From PNC22 sp035654175 (lineage in GTDB: Bacteria > Planctomycetota > Phycisphaerae > Phycisphaerales > UBA1924): DNA of 42,686 nt. The stretch lies in contig DASRXL010000152.1 in NCBI GenBank assembly GCA_035654175.1, positions 1 through 42,686 on the forward strand, written 5' to 3'. A model generated the notes under the pieces. The model was not told the DNA's origin, did not search any database, and worked only from the letters and a program-made list of their open reading frames with translations. Shown piece after piece: positions 17,425-26,165 of the stretch. Each line of letters opens with the position of its first letter. Position 1 is the first letter of the stretch. Position numbers and translations under genes: made by a program.

Positions 17425-18881
17425 AGCTGGGGCGCCGTGCCGGAGGAAAGCTCCGCGCGTATGTCCTCGACCACCTTCTTCGCGTCGCCGAAGAGCATGC
17501 GGGTGTTGGGGCGGAAGAACAGCGGGTTGGCGATGCCGGCGTAGCCGCTGGCCATGCTGCGCTTCATGACGACCACGTCCCGCGCCTTCCAGACCTCGAG
17601 CACGGGCATGCCGGCGATTGGGCTGTTGGGGTCCTCGAGCGCGCTGGGATTGACGATGTCGTTGGCGCCGATGACCAGCACCACGTCGGTGCGGGGGAAG
17701 TCCTCGTTGATCTCGCTCATCTCGAGCACGATGTCGTAGGGGACGTGGGCCTCGGCCAGGAGCACGTTCATGTGGCCGGGGAGGCGTCCGGCGACGGGAT
17801 GGATGGCGAAGCGGACATTGACGCCGCGCTCGCGCAGCGTTCGGGTGACGTCGGCCAACGCGTGCTGGGCCTGCGCGACGGCCATGCCGTAGCCGGGGAC
17901 GATGACGACGCTGCGGGCGCCGGCGAGCAGGCGGGCGGCCTCGGCGGCGCTGATCTCGCGGTGCTCGCCCTCGACGGCCGCGGGCGTGCCGCCCTCGCCG
18001 GTGCCGAAGCCCCCGAGCATGACGCTGATGAACGAGCGGTTCATGCCCTTGCACATGATGGAGCTCAGGATCGCGCCGCTGGAGCCGACGAGCGCGCCGG
18101 TGATGATGAGGAGGTCGTTGGAGAGCATGAAGCCCGCGGCCGCGGCGGCCCAGCCCGAGTAGCTGTTGAGCATGGAGACGACCACGGGCATGTCGGCCCC
18201 GCCGATCGCCGCGACCAGGTGCACGCCGAGCACGCCGGTGATCACCGTGCCGACGACGAGCAGCACGAGCTGTGTCTGAGACGAATCGGCCCGGACAAAC
18301 ACGACGGCCAGGACAACCGTGGCGATCAGCATGGCGAGGTTGATCGCGTGGCGAGCGGGGATCAGCAGCGGCTTGCCGGAGATCTTGCCGTGGAGCTTGC
18401 CGCAGGCGACGACCGAGCCGGTGAGGGTGATCGAACCGATGCAGACCCCGACGAAGATCTCGGCGAGTTGGATGGCGTGCTCGGCGCCGGTCCCGGCGTG
18501 CAGCGGGTGGATGAGAGTGGCGAAGCCCACGAACACCGCGGCGAGCCCTACAAAGCTGTGCAGCAGAGCCACCAGCTGGGGCATCTCGGTCATCTTCACG
18601 CGGGCCGCCACCATGGCGCCGATGACGCCGGCGGGGATCACCGCGCCCAGGAGAAGCAGGAAGTTGCCCAGGCCCGCGTCGGGGCCGTCGCTTCCAGCAG
18701 CGGGGCCGGCTCCCCACGCTCCGCTGAGGCCGAAAGCGGTGGCGACCAGCGCGATGAGCATGCCGACGATCCCGAAGAGATTGCCGCGCCTCGAGGTCTC
18801 GGGGTGGGACAGCCCCCCGAGGCTCAGGATGAAGAGCGCGGCTGCGACGATGTAGGCTGCTTTGATCAGGTTGTCGGCCAT
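17400..18881 (-). CDS. pntB: NAD(P) transhydrogenase subunit beta
   Basis: A 493-residue PntB, the subunit carrying most of the proton channel and the NADP(H)-binding domain III of proton-translocating transhydrogenase. The first about 270 residues are membrane helices (ALFILSLGGLSHPETSRRGN, then HSFVGLAAVFVGFA). Domain III starts near residue 300 with VVIVPGYGMAVAQAQ, the nucleotide-binding loop, then VRFAIHPVAGRLPGHMNVLL, DVVLVIGANDIVNP and RSMASGYAG. All are typical and complete. The start follows AGAGGT, and the pntA stop lies two bases upstream, so the pair is one operon. The enzyme uses the proton gradient to make NADPH from NADH. Its 3' end overlaps the Hyi-like gene on the other strand by 25 bases. 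Confidence 0.96.
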   Translation of the reverse strand: MADNLIKAAYIVAAALFILSLGGLSHPETSRRGNLFGIVGMLIALVATAFGLSGAWGAGPAAGSDGPDAGLGNFLLLLGAVIPAGVIGAMVAARVKMTEMPQLVALLHSFVGLAAVFVGFATLIHPLHAGTGAEHAIQLAEIFVGVCIGSITLTGSVVACGKLHGKISGKPLLIPARHAINLAMLIATVVLAVVFVRADSSQTQLVLLVVGTVITGVLGVHLVAAIGGADMPVVVSMLNSYSGWAAAAAGFMLSNDLLIITGALVGSSGAILSSIMCKGMNRSFISVMLGGFGTGEGGTPAAVEGEHREISAAEAARLLAGARSVVIVPGYGMAVAQAQHALADVTRTLRERGVNVRFAIHPVAGRLPGHMNVLLAEAHVPYDIVLEMSEINEDFPRTDVVLVIGANDIVNPSALEDPNSPIAGMPVLEVWKARDVVVMKRSMASGYAGIANPLFFRPNTRMLFGDAKKVVEDIRAELSSGTAPQLQKSSEAR

Positions 18882-18883
18882 GG

Positions 18884-20491
18884 CTACCTCTGGAACATCG
18901 CGAGCATGCGCCGGGTGACGAGGAAGCCGCCCGCGATATTGATCGCGGCGACCAGGACGGCGGCGAAGCCGAGGATCGTTGCCCCGCTCGTGAGCCCGCC
19001 GGAGAGGTGGAGCATTCCGCCGACGATGATGATGCCGCTGATCGCGTTGGTGACGCTCATCAGGGGGGTGTGCAGGGCGGGGGTGACGTTCCAGATGACC
19101 TGCCATCCGACGAAGCAGGCGAGCACGAACACGGTGAGGTGGCTCAGGAACGACTCGGGGGCCCACGCGCCGACGCCGATGAGGGCCGCCGCGCCGACCG
19201 CGAGCCACACGAGGCCCTTCGCCTTCTCGGCCACGACTGCGGGCTTCTGCTTGCCGGCCTGCTCGGTGGGCTCGTGCCACGGCTGCTCCGGCTGCTGCTC
19301 GGGGGCGCGGGGAGGCGCGGCCGCCGCTTGCGGGCTTGAGGCGGCGGGCTTGGGCTCGGGCCTCAGGGGGGGCCAGGTGATGCGTCCGGCGTGGGTGACC
19401 AGGGCGCCGCGCACGACCTCGTTGGTCTCGTCGGCGTGGAACCGCTCCGCGCCGCCCATCTCCTGGACCATGTTGACGAGGACGGAGGCGTAGAGCCAGC
19501 TTGCCTGGAGGGCCATCCGGCTGGGCAGGTCGGTGTAGCCGACGATGCGGACGCCGTGGTGCGTGATCACGGCGCCGGGCTGGGTGAGCGTGCAGTTGCC
19601 GCCCTGCGGTGCCGCGAGATCGACGATGACCGAGCCCTCGCGCATCGTCTCGACCATGCCGGCCGTGATGAGCTTGGGGGCCTCTCTGCCGGGGATGAGG
19701 GCGGTGGTGATGATGATGTCGACCTCCATGGCCTGGCGAGCGAAGAGGGCGCGCTCGGCCTCCAGGAAGGCGTCGGACATCTGCTTGGCGTATCCGCCCT
19801 CGCCGCGGGCGTCCTCCTGGAAATCCAGCTCGATGGGCTGGGCGCCCATGCTCCGGACCTGCTCCAGGGCCTCAGGGCGGGTGTCGAACGCGCGGACGAC
19901 GGCGCCCAATCCGCGGGCGGCGCCGATCGCCGCCAGACCGGCGACGCCGGCGCCGATGACGAGCACCTTGGCCGGCGGGATCGAGCCGGCGGCGGTGACC
20001 TGACCGGCGAGGAACCGGGGATAGACCGTGGCGGCCTCGATCACGGCGCGGTAGCCGGCGGCGTTCGCCATCGCCGAGAGCGCATCGACCTTCTGTGCCC
20101 GCGTGATGCGCGGCACCGCGTCCATCGCGATGGTGGTGACGTTGCGCGCGGCGAGCTTCTCGAGCAGGTCCTTGTTCTGCGCGGGCCAGATGAAGCCGAT
20201 CAGCGTGGCGCCGGGGCGGATCAGGTCGGCCTCGTGCTTCCCGAGGACGGGGTGAGCCTGGGGCGGCCGGACCTTGAGGATGATGTCGCATTCCCCCCAG
20301 AGGCGCTCGACGTCCTCGATGATCTGCCCGCCCGCCTCGGCGTAGCCCGCGTCGGGGTGCTCGGCCAGCTCGCCGGCCCCGCGCTCGACCCAGACCTCGA
20401 ACCCCAAGTGGCACAGTTGTTGGACCGTGCGCGGCGTTCCCGCCACGCGCCGTTCGTCCTGGAAGATTTCCCGGGGGATGCCGATACGCAT
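18884..20491 (-). CDS. pntA: NAD(P) transhydrogenase subunit alpha
   Basis: A 535-residue PntA with the NAD(H)-binding domain I (residues 1-375) and the membrane part (about 425-530) on one chain, as in E. coli. Visible are MRIGIPREIF, VPRITRAQKVDALS, the Rossmann loop VIGAGVAGLAA (178-188), GYTDLPSRMA and SWLYASVLVN. A Pro/Ala/Gln-rich linker (370-415) joins to four likely helices, with SGIIIVGGML in the last part. The tetrapeptide SGAT at 502-505 resembles an ApbE target motif, but this may be chance. The ATG at 20491 has AGGA upstream and gives the expected N-terminus. It is divergent from the MFS gene. Confidence 0.96.
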   Translation of the reverse strand: MRIGIPREIFQDERRVAGTPRTVQQLCHLGFEVWVERGAGELAEHPDAGYAEAGGQIIEDVERLWGECDIILKVRPPQAHPVLGKHEADLIRPGATLIGFIWPAQNKDLLEKLAARNVTTIAMDAVPRITRAQKVDALSAMANAAGYRAVIEAATVYPRFLAGQVTAAGSIPPAKVLVIGAGVAGLAAIGAARGLGAVVRAFDTRPEALEQVRSMGAQPIELDFQEDARGEGGYAKQMSDAFLEAERALFARQAMEVDIIITTALIPGREAPKLITAGMVETMREGSVIVDLAAPQGGNCTLTQPGAVITHHGVRIVGYTDLPSRMALQASWLYASVLVNMVQEMGGAERFHADETNEVVRGALVTHAGRITWPPLRPEPKPAASSPQAAAAPPRAPEQQPEQPWHEPTEQAGKQKPAVVAEKAKGLVWLAVGAAALIGVGAWAPESFLSHLTVFVLACFVGWQVIWNVTPALHTPLMSVTNAISGIIIVGGMLHLSGGLTSGATILGFAAVLVAAINIAGGFLVTRRMLAMFQR

Positions 20492-20526
20492 GACGTGGTC
20501 CTGTGTTCTGGGCGCGGAACGGGCGG

Positions 20527-20532
20527 ATTGTA
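20527..20532 (-). promoter_or_regulatory. Possible -10 box for pntAB
   Basis: Read on the minus strand this is TACAAT, 35 bases before the pntA start codon, in a GC-rich divergent intergenic region of 172 bases. No clear TTGACA-like -35 hexamer is seen at 16-18 bases, so the assignment rests on the -10 match alone. Confidence 0.3.
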
Positions 20533-20663
20533 CCCCGCACCCTCGCTGAGCCTTCCGCTCCGGAGCGCGTCGCAGGCGCAACCTGGCCGCCTGCTCTCGT
20601 GGTACCCTGCCCACACGCACCGACAGTGATCCCGCGAGGCGCCGCGGGCGAGGATTGCCGGCC

Positions 20664-21995
20664 ATGACCGACCACACGGCCCACCCGGGCTCGATGATCA
20701 CCGCCAAGCTCTCGGCGATGATGTTCCTTCAGTTCTTCCTCTGGGGCGCGTGGTATGTGACGGTCGGGAACTACATGGGCGAGCACCACATGGGCAGGGT
20801 GGTGTCATGGGCGTACACGGTCGGTCCGATAGCCGCCATCATCAGCCCGTTCTTCCTGGGCATGGTCGCGGACCGCTTCTTCGCGACAGAGCGGGTGCTC
20901 GCGGTGATGCACCTTCTGGGGGGGGCGTTCCTTTTCGCCGCCCCGTTCGTCGTGCCCGACAGCGCGGAATCCTCGCCTTGGCCTTTCATCGGCATGCTGA
21001 TGCTGCACATGCTCTGCTACATGCCGACTCTCGGGCTGACCAACACGCTCGCGTTCCACAACATGAGCAACCCGGAGAAGCAGTTTCCGCGAGTACGCGT
21101 GTGGGGGACCATCGGCTGGATCGTGGCCGGGCTGGTGATCGCGCTCCTCGCGGCCATCGAGGTGCCGGAGACCGCATCGCTTGCCGGGGCCGAGCTGAAC
21201 GCGGCTCGGAACGCGCTGCCCTTGTTCTTCTATCTCGCCGGCGCGTCGGGAGTGCTCCTCGGACTCTACTCGTTCTTCCTGCCGCATACACCGCCTCCGG
21301 CCCGCGGCAAGGCCTTCTCGGCCCGGGACGCGCTCGGGCTCGACGCGCTCTCGCTCATGAAGCATCCCTCGTTCGCGGTGTTCGTCCTCTGCTCACTTCT
21401 GACCTGCATCCCCCTCGCCGCCTACTACGCGTTTGCGCCCGTGTACGCCAACGACCTGGGCATGGCCGACGTGCCCTTCAAGATGTCGTTCGGTCAGATG
21501 TCCGAGATCTTCTTCATGGTGGTCATGCCCTTCTTCTTCGCCCGCTTCGGCGTGAAGTGGATGCTGCTCGTGGGCATGCTGGCGTGGGTGGCTCGCTACG
21601 GCCTGTTCTCGGGCGCGGCCGACGGGCGGGTCATGTGGATGGCGATCTTGGGGATCGCCCTGCACGGTATCTGCTACGACTTCTTCTTTGTCACCGGCTT
21701 CATCTACACCGACAAGCGCGCACCGAAATCGGTTCGGGGCGCGGCCCAGGGATTGCTCGTGCTGGTCACGCAGGGGCTCGGGCTCGGCCTCGGCGCTCAG
21801 ATCGTGGGTTGGCTCAAGAACAGCAACACCGACGCGGGCGTCACCGACTGGCGGACGGTGTGGCTCATCCCGTGCCTTTTCGCGGCGGGCGTCGCCGTCG
21901 TCTTCTTTCTGTTCTTCCGCGACAGGGTCACCGCGACCCCGGAAGAGGTCGGAGACGCCCCGCTCCAGGCCGGCGACACGGAGACCGCGGTCTGA
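20664..21995 (+). CDS. MFS transporter, nucleoside:H+ symporter (NupG/XapB)-like
   Basis: A 443-residue major facilitator with about twelve hydrophobic segments. The N-terminal block KLSAMMFLQFFLWGAWYVT, followed by GPIAAIISPFFLGMVADRFF and FPRVRVWGTIGWI, is typical of the nucleoside:H+ symporter family (NupG, XapB) and its relatives in planctomycetes and Bacteroidetes. Substrate may be a nucleoside or a sugar-like compound; the latter is suggested by the neighbouring isomerase. The ATG at 20664 has AGGA nine bases upstream; a TTG three codons earlier is less likely. Its stop overlaps the start of the downstream isomerase (TGATG), indicating translational coupling and a shared pathway. Confidence 0.88.
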   Translation: MTDHTAHPGSMITAKLSAMMFLQFFLWGAWYVTVGNYMGEHHMGRVVSWAYTVGPIAAIISPFFLGMVADRFFATERVLAVMHLLGGAFLFAAPFVVPDSAESSPWPFIGMLMLHMLCYMPTLGLTNTLAFHNMSNPEKQFPRVRVWGTIGWIVAGLVIALLAAIEVPETASLAGAELNAARNALPLFFYLAGASGVLLGLYSFFLPHTPPPARGKAFSARDALGLDALSLMKHPSFAVFVLCSLLTCIPLAAYYAFAPVYANDLGMADVPFKMSFGQMSEIFFMVVMPFFFARFGVKWMLLVGMLAWVARYGLFSGAADGRVMWMAILGIALHGICYDFFFVTGFIYTDKRAPKSVRGAAQGLLVLVTQGLGLGLGAQIVGWLKNSNTDAGVTDWRTVWLIPCLFAAGVAVVFFLFFRDRVTATPEEVGDAPLQAGDTETAV

Positions 21996-22819
21996 TGGCG
22001 CGGCTCGGCGTGTGCTCCTGGTCTCTCCGGCCGTCGAGCCCGGCGGACCTCGCCGCGAGGGTGCGCGAGTGCGGGGTCGGCGCGGTGCAGCTGGCGCTCG
22101 ATCCCGTGCGCTCGGGCGCGTGGGACGAGGGGGAAACGCGGGGAGTGCTCGGCGCCAATGGCATCGGAATCCTCTCCGGCATGATGGCGATGGAGGACGA
22201 GGATTATTCGACGCTGGACACGATCCGCGCGACCGGCGGCGTGCGCCCGGACGCGACCTGGCCGGCGAACCTCGCGGCCGCGAGGGCGAACGCCGCCCTC
22301 GCGGAGCGGCTCGGGTTGGGGCTCGTGACCTTCCACGCGGGGTTTCTCCCGCACGACCACGCTGATCCCGAGCGCGCACGGATGATCCGGCGCTTGCGCG
22401 AGCTGATCGAGGTGTTCGGGGAGCGGGGCGTGCGCGTCGCGTTCGAGACGGGGCAGGAATCCGCCGGCACGCTGCTCGACGTGCTCGCCGAGCTCCCGGA
22501 GTCTGCCGGCGTGAACTTCGACCCGGCGAACATGATCCTCTACGGCATGGGGGACCCGGTCGCGGCGCTGCGTCAACTGGCCGGGCGGGTGGTGCAGATC
22601 CACGTCAAGGACGCGCTGCCCGCCGAGACTCCGGGCGCGTGGGGCACGGAGGTTGTCGCGGGGTCGGGGGCTGTGCGCTGGGAGGAGCTCTTCGCCGCGC
22701 GGGGCGAGGCCGGGCTCTCGTGCGACCTGGTGGTCGAGCGCGAGGCCGGGGATTCGCGGATCCCGGACGTGCGCACCGCCGCGGCGCTCGTGCGCCGGTC
22801 GGCCCCCGTCGACGCCTAG
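21995..22819 (+). CDS. Cytoplasmic sugar-phosphate isomerase/epimerase-like TIM barrel
   Basis: A 274-residue xylose-isomerase-like TIM barrel without a signal peptide, unlike the two exported relatives upstream. Likely metal and catalytic residues are His114 (VTFHAGF), Glu151 (VAFETGQ), Asp176 (VNFDPAN), His203 (QIHVKD) and a late Glu in VVEREAGD. The GAWGTEVVAGSG segment matches the loop seen in family members that bind sugar or keto-sugar substrates. It begins inside the stop of the MFS gene (TGATG), so it probably processes the imported compound. Its stop TAG shares the palindrome CTAG with the stop of the converging membrane-protein gene. Confidence 0.87.
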   Translation: MARLGVCSWSLRPSSPADLAARVRECGVGAVQLALDPVRSGAWDEGETRGVLGANGIGILSGMMAMEDEDYSTLDTIRATGGVRPDATWPANLAAARANAALAERLGLGLVTFHAGFLPHDHADPERARMIRRLRELIEVFGERGVRVAFETGQESAGTLLDVLAELPESAGVNFDPANMILYGMGDPVAALRQLAGRVVQIHVKDALPAETPGAWGTEVVAGSGAVRWEELFAARGEAGLSCDLVVEREAGDSRIPDVRTAAALVRRSAPVDA

Positions 22820-23235
22820 GCCGTCGCGCCGAGCGCCGCGAGCTTTTTCCATCCCCGGCGGTCGCGCCATCGCTCCCGGTCGATTCGGATGAGGGTTGAC
22901 TGCATCGCGCCGGGGCTCACCAGGAGCGTGAGCGGGTCCATGTCGCACTCGGCGGCGAGGTCCTTGACGAGAGCGCGGGTCTCGCGGTCGAGCCCGAGCA
23001 TGCGCGCCATGCGGATGAACGCCCTCTCCCTGGCGGGGCGGCGGCCGTTGAAGCGGTGGTTGATCCACCAGGCGATGAGCGCCGCACCCAGCGCGACGAG
23101 CGCGAGGGCGCCGAGCAGCGCCCACGGGATGTCGGTGGTCGCGACGGACCCCACCGCCGGATCGCGGGCGTGCCCGGCGACAGCGCCGGTCGGCGCGATG
23201 CTCGCGGCGCCGGTGTGTGCGGCGGCTCCGGTCAT
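22816..23235 (-). CDS. Small single-pass membrane protein, function unknown
   Basis: A 139-residue protein I do not recognise as a named family. An Ala/Gly/Thr-rich N-terminal 35 residues precede one clear membrane helix (about 36-58, IPWALLGALALVALGAALIA). A basic, probably cytoplasmic, helical domain follows (RERAFIRMARMLGLDRETR, then LLVSPGAMQS), ending RGWKKLAALGATA. Its ATG overlaps the stop of the HEAT-repeat gene as ATGA, so the two are almost surely co-translated and may form a complex. The stop codon shares CTAG with the convergent isomerase gene. Confidence 0.75.
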   Translation of the reverse strand: MTGAAAHTGAASIAPTGAVAGHARDPAVGSVATTDIPWALLGALALVALGAALIAWWINHRFNGRRPARERAFIRMARMLGLDRETRALVKDLAAECDMDPLTLLVSPGAMQSTLIRIDRERWRDRRGWKKLAALGATA

Positions 23236-25346
23236 GGCGGGAAGCTCCCGCCGGCGTGTGTCGCGGCGTGCGCGGCCGCGAGCCGGCGCGTGACGGCGGC
23301 GGCGCGTGCTCGCACCTGCGGGTCGGGATCGCCGCCGGCCAGGCAGTTCACGCGCGAGGCGAGCTCGGGCCAGCGCCGGCCGACCGGCTTGCTGGCGCCT
23401 CCCGTGAGGGCCCGCTGCACGACCCAGACGCCGGCGAGCCGGTGCGCGGGCCGCTGGTCGAGGAGCATGGAGATGATGCCTTGGACCGCCGCCCCGGCCG
23501 AGTCTCCGCTCGGCTTGGCGTCGGGCCAGGCGGCGAGGAGCGTGCGCAGCGCGCTCGCGCGCACCCGATGGTGGTCGTCTGCGGCGCCGCCGGTCAGGAT
23601 TCTTCTGGAGCGATCCGGCAGCCTGCGCCGCCCGATCGCCTCGGCCGCGTTCGCCCGGACCCTGGGGTCGGGATGGCGGGCGAGGCATTCCGTGAGCACG
23701 GCGGCGACGCGGGCGGCCCTGAGATCGCCGAGGCAGGCGACGGCGGTCGCGGCCACGCGCGGGGCGGCGCCCGCGCTCTCCCCGAACGAGTCTCGCACGA
23801 TCGAGAGGACAAGCGGCTCGACCGCGCCGATGGCGCCGATGCGCCGGCATGTCATGAGCGCCGCGACGGCCGCGCCGGTGTCTTCGGCGCGAACGGCCTC
23901 GCGGACCCAGTCCGCGAATGCGGCGGGGTCCGCCCCGAGAGCGCGGCGGGCGGCGAGTGCGCCGGCGGGATGATGGGGTCCGGGCGAGATGCGGGCGAGC
24001 TCCTCGCCGGCGATCGACCGCACCGATGGGTGCGGCGAGCGGACGAGCGAGGCGGCGAAGCGGCGGCGGTGCGGGTCGCCGGCGCGGAGGCGCCCGGATT
24101 CGGACGTGCCGCAGGCGCTCCAGGCGATGGCCGCGTGCCGGGCGATCGCCTCGTGAGCGTCGAAGCAGAAGTCGCGCAGCGTCGGCGGCGGGGTTGCGCG
24201 GGCGGCGCCGAGCCGGGCGAGGGGGTCGGGGTCGGCGAGGAACGGGTCCAGGGCGAGCGATCGGGCGGTCTCGTCGCCGCCAAACGAGGAGACCAGGCGC
24301 GGGACCTGCCGCCGATCGGCGGCGCTCAACGCCCGGAGCTGCGCGGGGTCCGGAAGGGGGCCCGAAGGCTGGAGGCGCCTCGCCGCGGGGGAGGCGCCGG
24401 GGGGGAGCTGCTCCTGCGGCGCCGGGCGGGTCACGATCGTCAACAGGCGCAGGCGGGCCGCGCGCGTGGGGGCGAGCGCGAGGTGCCCGAGCGAGAGCAG
24501 GGCGGCGTGATCCCGCACGGTGGGCGCTCGGGCGACCCGCTCGGCGCACGCGGGCGCGACCCGGCCCTCACGGAGCCACTGCCACGCGCGCCGGCGGGCG
24601 ATCGGCGCCCGCGCGCGCCGGAATGCCCCGCGGAGCGCCGCGCCGGGCGGCGAGTCCTCCGCCTCGATCAGCGCCCGGAGCGGCAGGGCCGTGGGACTCT
24701 GGGACCGCGGGTGCTCGAGCAGGAGGATGGCGGCCAGGAGCAGCTCCTTGCGCCGGTGCGCGTCGAACGACGCGACGCCGCGAGCAACCGCGTGCGCGAG
24801 GGCGCCCAGGTCGTCCGCCGACCAGGCCTCGACGCCGGGATCCAGGATCGGCCGGAGCGCTGTGCCCGCAGCTTCGAGCCCGAGCAGCTCCGGATCGTTC
24901 TCCCCCGAAGCCCGGACGGCGAGGGCGAGCAGGGCCGTGGCTGCGGCGGCCGGGGCGGCTCCGGTCGCACCGTCGAGCACTCGCGCGAGCAGGGGGAGCG
25001 CGGCGGGGTGGCTCGCGTCCAGGGCCCACTCCGCCACCGCCTCGCCGGCGCGGAGCGTCGCGCGTTCATCGGCGGAAGGGCAGATGCGGGGCCAATGGGG
25101 GCGGCACGCGGCCAACGCCAGTTGGCGCAAGGAGTTGGGTATGTGCCTCCACGCGAGGGCGAGGGCCGTCGCCGCGCTGGCGCCGACCTGGTGATCTTCC
25201 CGGTCGGCGGCGAGTTCGATCAAGAGCAGCGTCAGCGGCTCCCGCTCCTCCGAGGAGGCGTGGGGCAGGACATCGGCGAGTGCCGCGGCCCGCTCGTCGG
25301 GCCGGAGGCGGCGGAGGGCGCGTAGGCGGCGGTCGATCTCTGGCAT
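23232..25346 (-). CDS. HEAT-repeat-like alpha-solenoid protein, function unknown
   Basis: A 704-residue Ala/Arg/Leu-rich protein without signal peptide. It is built from helical repeats of about 30-40 residues with HEAT-type features, for example HPDPRVRANAAEAIGR, HHRVRASALRTLLAAW, HPSVRSIAGEELARI and DPQVRARAAAVTRRLA. Such solenoids serve as protein-binding scaffolds; no catalytic motif is visible. The repeats are clearest in the C-terminal half. The ATG at 25346 gives MPEIDRRLRALRRLRPDE and lacks a strong ribosome binding site. It is coupled by an ATGA overlap to the small membrane protein, which could tether it to the inner membrane. Confidence 0.8.
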   Translation of the reverse strand: MPEIDRRLRALRRLRPDERAAALADVLPHASSEEREPLTLLLIELAADREDHQVGASAATALALAWRHIPNSLRQLALAACRPHWPRICPSADERATLRAGEAVAEWALDASHPAALPLLARVLDGATGAAPAAAATALLALAVRASGENDPELLGLEAAGTALRPILDPGVEAWSADDLGALAHAVARGVASFDAHRRKELLLAAILLLEHPRSQSPTALPLRALIEAEDSPPGAALRGAFRRARAPIARRRAWQWLREGRVAPACAERVARAPTVRDHAALLSLGHLALAPTRAARLRLLTIVTRPAPQEQLPPGASPAARRLQPSGPLPDPAQLRALSAADRRQVPRLVSSFGGDETARSLALDPFLADPDPLARLGAARATPPPTLRDFCFDAHEAIARHAAIAWSACGTSESGRLRAGDPHRRRFAASLVRSPHPSVRSIAGEELARISPGPHHPAGALAARRALGADPAAFADWVREAVRAEDTGAAVAALMTCRRIGAIGAVEPLVLSIVRDSFGESAGAAPRVAATAVACLGDLRAARVAAVLTECLARHPDPRVRANAAEAIGRRRLPDRSRRILTGGAADDHHRVRASALRTLLAAWPDAKPSGDSAGAAVQGIISMLLDQRPAHRLAGVWVVQRALTGGASKPVGRRWPELASRVNCLAGGDPDPQVRARAAAVTRRLAAAHAATHAGGSFPP

Positions 25347-25513
25347 CGGGCGGGTTCCCAGGCCCTCTCTCTGTCGGGAGTAGCGTACTCAAAATCGCAA
25401 CAGCTTGTGCAAAAAGGGATGGACTCGCCCGGTCCGCACCGGATATGTTGTGGCTACTCGTGGATTCGCTCCATCAGCACGGGCCAGGGCTGGCCCGGCT
25501 GGAGGGCCTCGAA

Positions 25514-25519
25514 TATAGT
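25514..25519 (+). promoter_or_regulatory. Possible -10 box upstream of the DUF2617-like gene
   Basis: TATAGT lies 104 bases before the start codon in the 276-base divergent intergenic region between the HEAT-repeat gene and the DUF2617-like gene, the least GC-rich part of the neighbourhood. The hexamer 17 bases upstream (TGGCCC) is a poor -35, so support is limited. Nothing else was recognised in this intergenic stretch. Confidence 0.22.
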
Positions 25520-25622
25520 GGATGCAAACTTCACGGCGACGGATTGCTGTGTCGGGGGCTGACCACACCGCGGCTCGCGTGAAAACGGATTCACCTTGCC
25601 GCCTGGTCCAACGAGGGCACGC

Positions 25623-26165
25623 ATGGAAACGCCAGCCAGAGTGAACAGTCTGCAGACCTACCAGGTCATCCTGTACGACCGTGCCCTCCACCCCGAGTTC
25701 TTCGACCTCAAAGCGCGTCGCGTCGAGAATCTCAACTCGTGCGAATTCGAGGCGTGGCTGATGAGCGGGTCTCACGCGCTCCGCTTCGAGATGGGGCCGC
25801 TGTGCGCCTGCGAGCTGATCACGGACCAGGAGCGGGGGCTGCCTGTCGCGGGCGTCGTCGCCGCGTTCCTGTGCGCGGGCGAGCGGGACTACGACCATTC
25901 GTTCGGGGTCGCGCCGGTGAACTACATCACGACGGTGCAGACGGAGACGCTCGCCGAGAACCTGTACATGGCGACACACGAGGAGCTGGTGGCGTTCGGG
26001 AGGGAGTCCGAGGCGCTCATGCACCTGTGGGAGGACGAGGTCGGGCCCTGCCTCTCGATGCTGGACACCCAGAGGTACAGCCGCGAGATGCACGTGCAGG
26101 CCTACCACCTGCTGGCGAACCAGGGGATCGTGCTGCGGTCGCAGACGATCTTCGAACAGCGCTGA
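25623..26165 (+). CDS. DUF2617-like conserved protein
   Basis: A 180-residue soluble protein without signal peptide or membrane segment. Its opening YQVILYDRALHPEFFDLKA, the central GHALRFE-like beta region and the ending VQAYHLLANQGIVLRSQTIF resemble what I recall of planctomycete DUF2617 proteins (RALHPELFE at the start, and an end pattern QAFHTFPD then VKSQSLF). I have no means to confirm this. The function of that family is unknown. The ATG at 25623 was chosen over an earlier in-frame start at 25596 because GAGGG lies six bases upstream of it. It is divergent from the HEAT-repeat gene and upstream of ileS, with a 262-base gap. Confidence 0.7.
   Translation: METPARVNSLQTYQVILYDRALHPEFFDLKARRVENLNSCEFEAWLMSGSHALRFEMGPLCACELITDQERGLPVAGVVAAFLCAGERDYDHSFGVAPVNYITTVQTETLAENLYMATHEELVAFGRESEALMHLWEDEVGPCLSMLDTQRYSREMHVQAYHLLANQGIVLRSQTIFEQR

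Noticed and set aside
16336..18717. Long minus-strand open frame across the Hyi-like gene and pntB
   Set aside because: The translation is Arg/His/Pro-rich low complexity and runs through two genes with clear family matches in other frames.
25397..25412. Minus-strand TTGCAC...TTGC, resembling a sigma54 promoter before the HEAT-repeat gene
   Set aside because: The -24 and -12 elements are one base too far apart and the GG of the -24 box is changed. Sigma54 spacing is strict.
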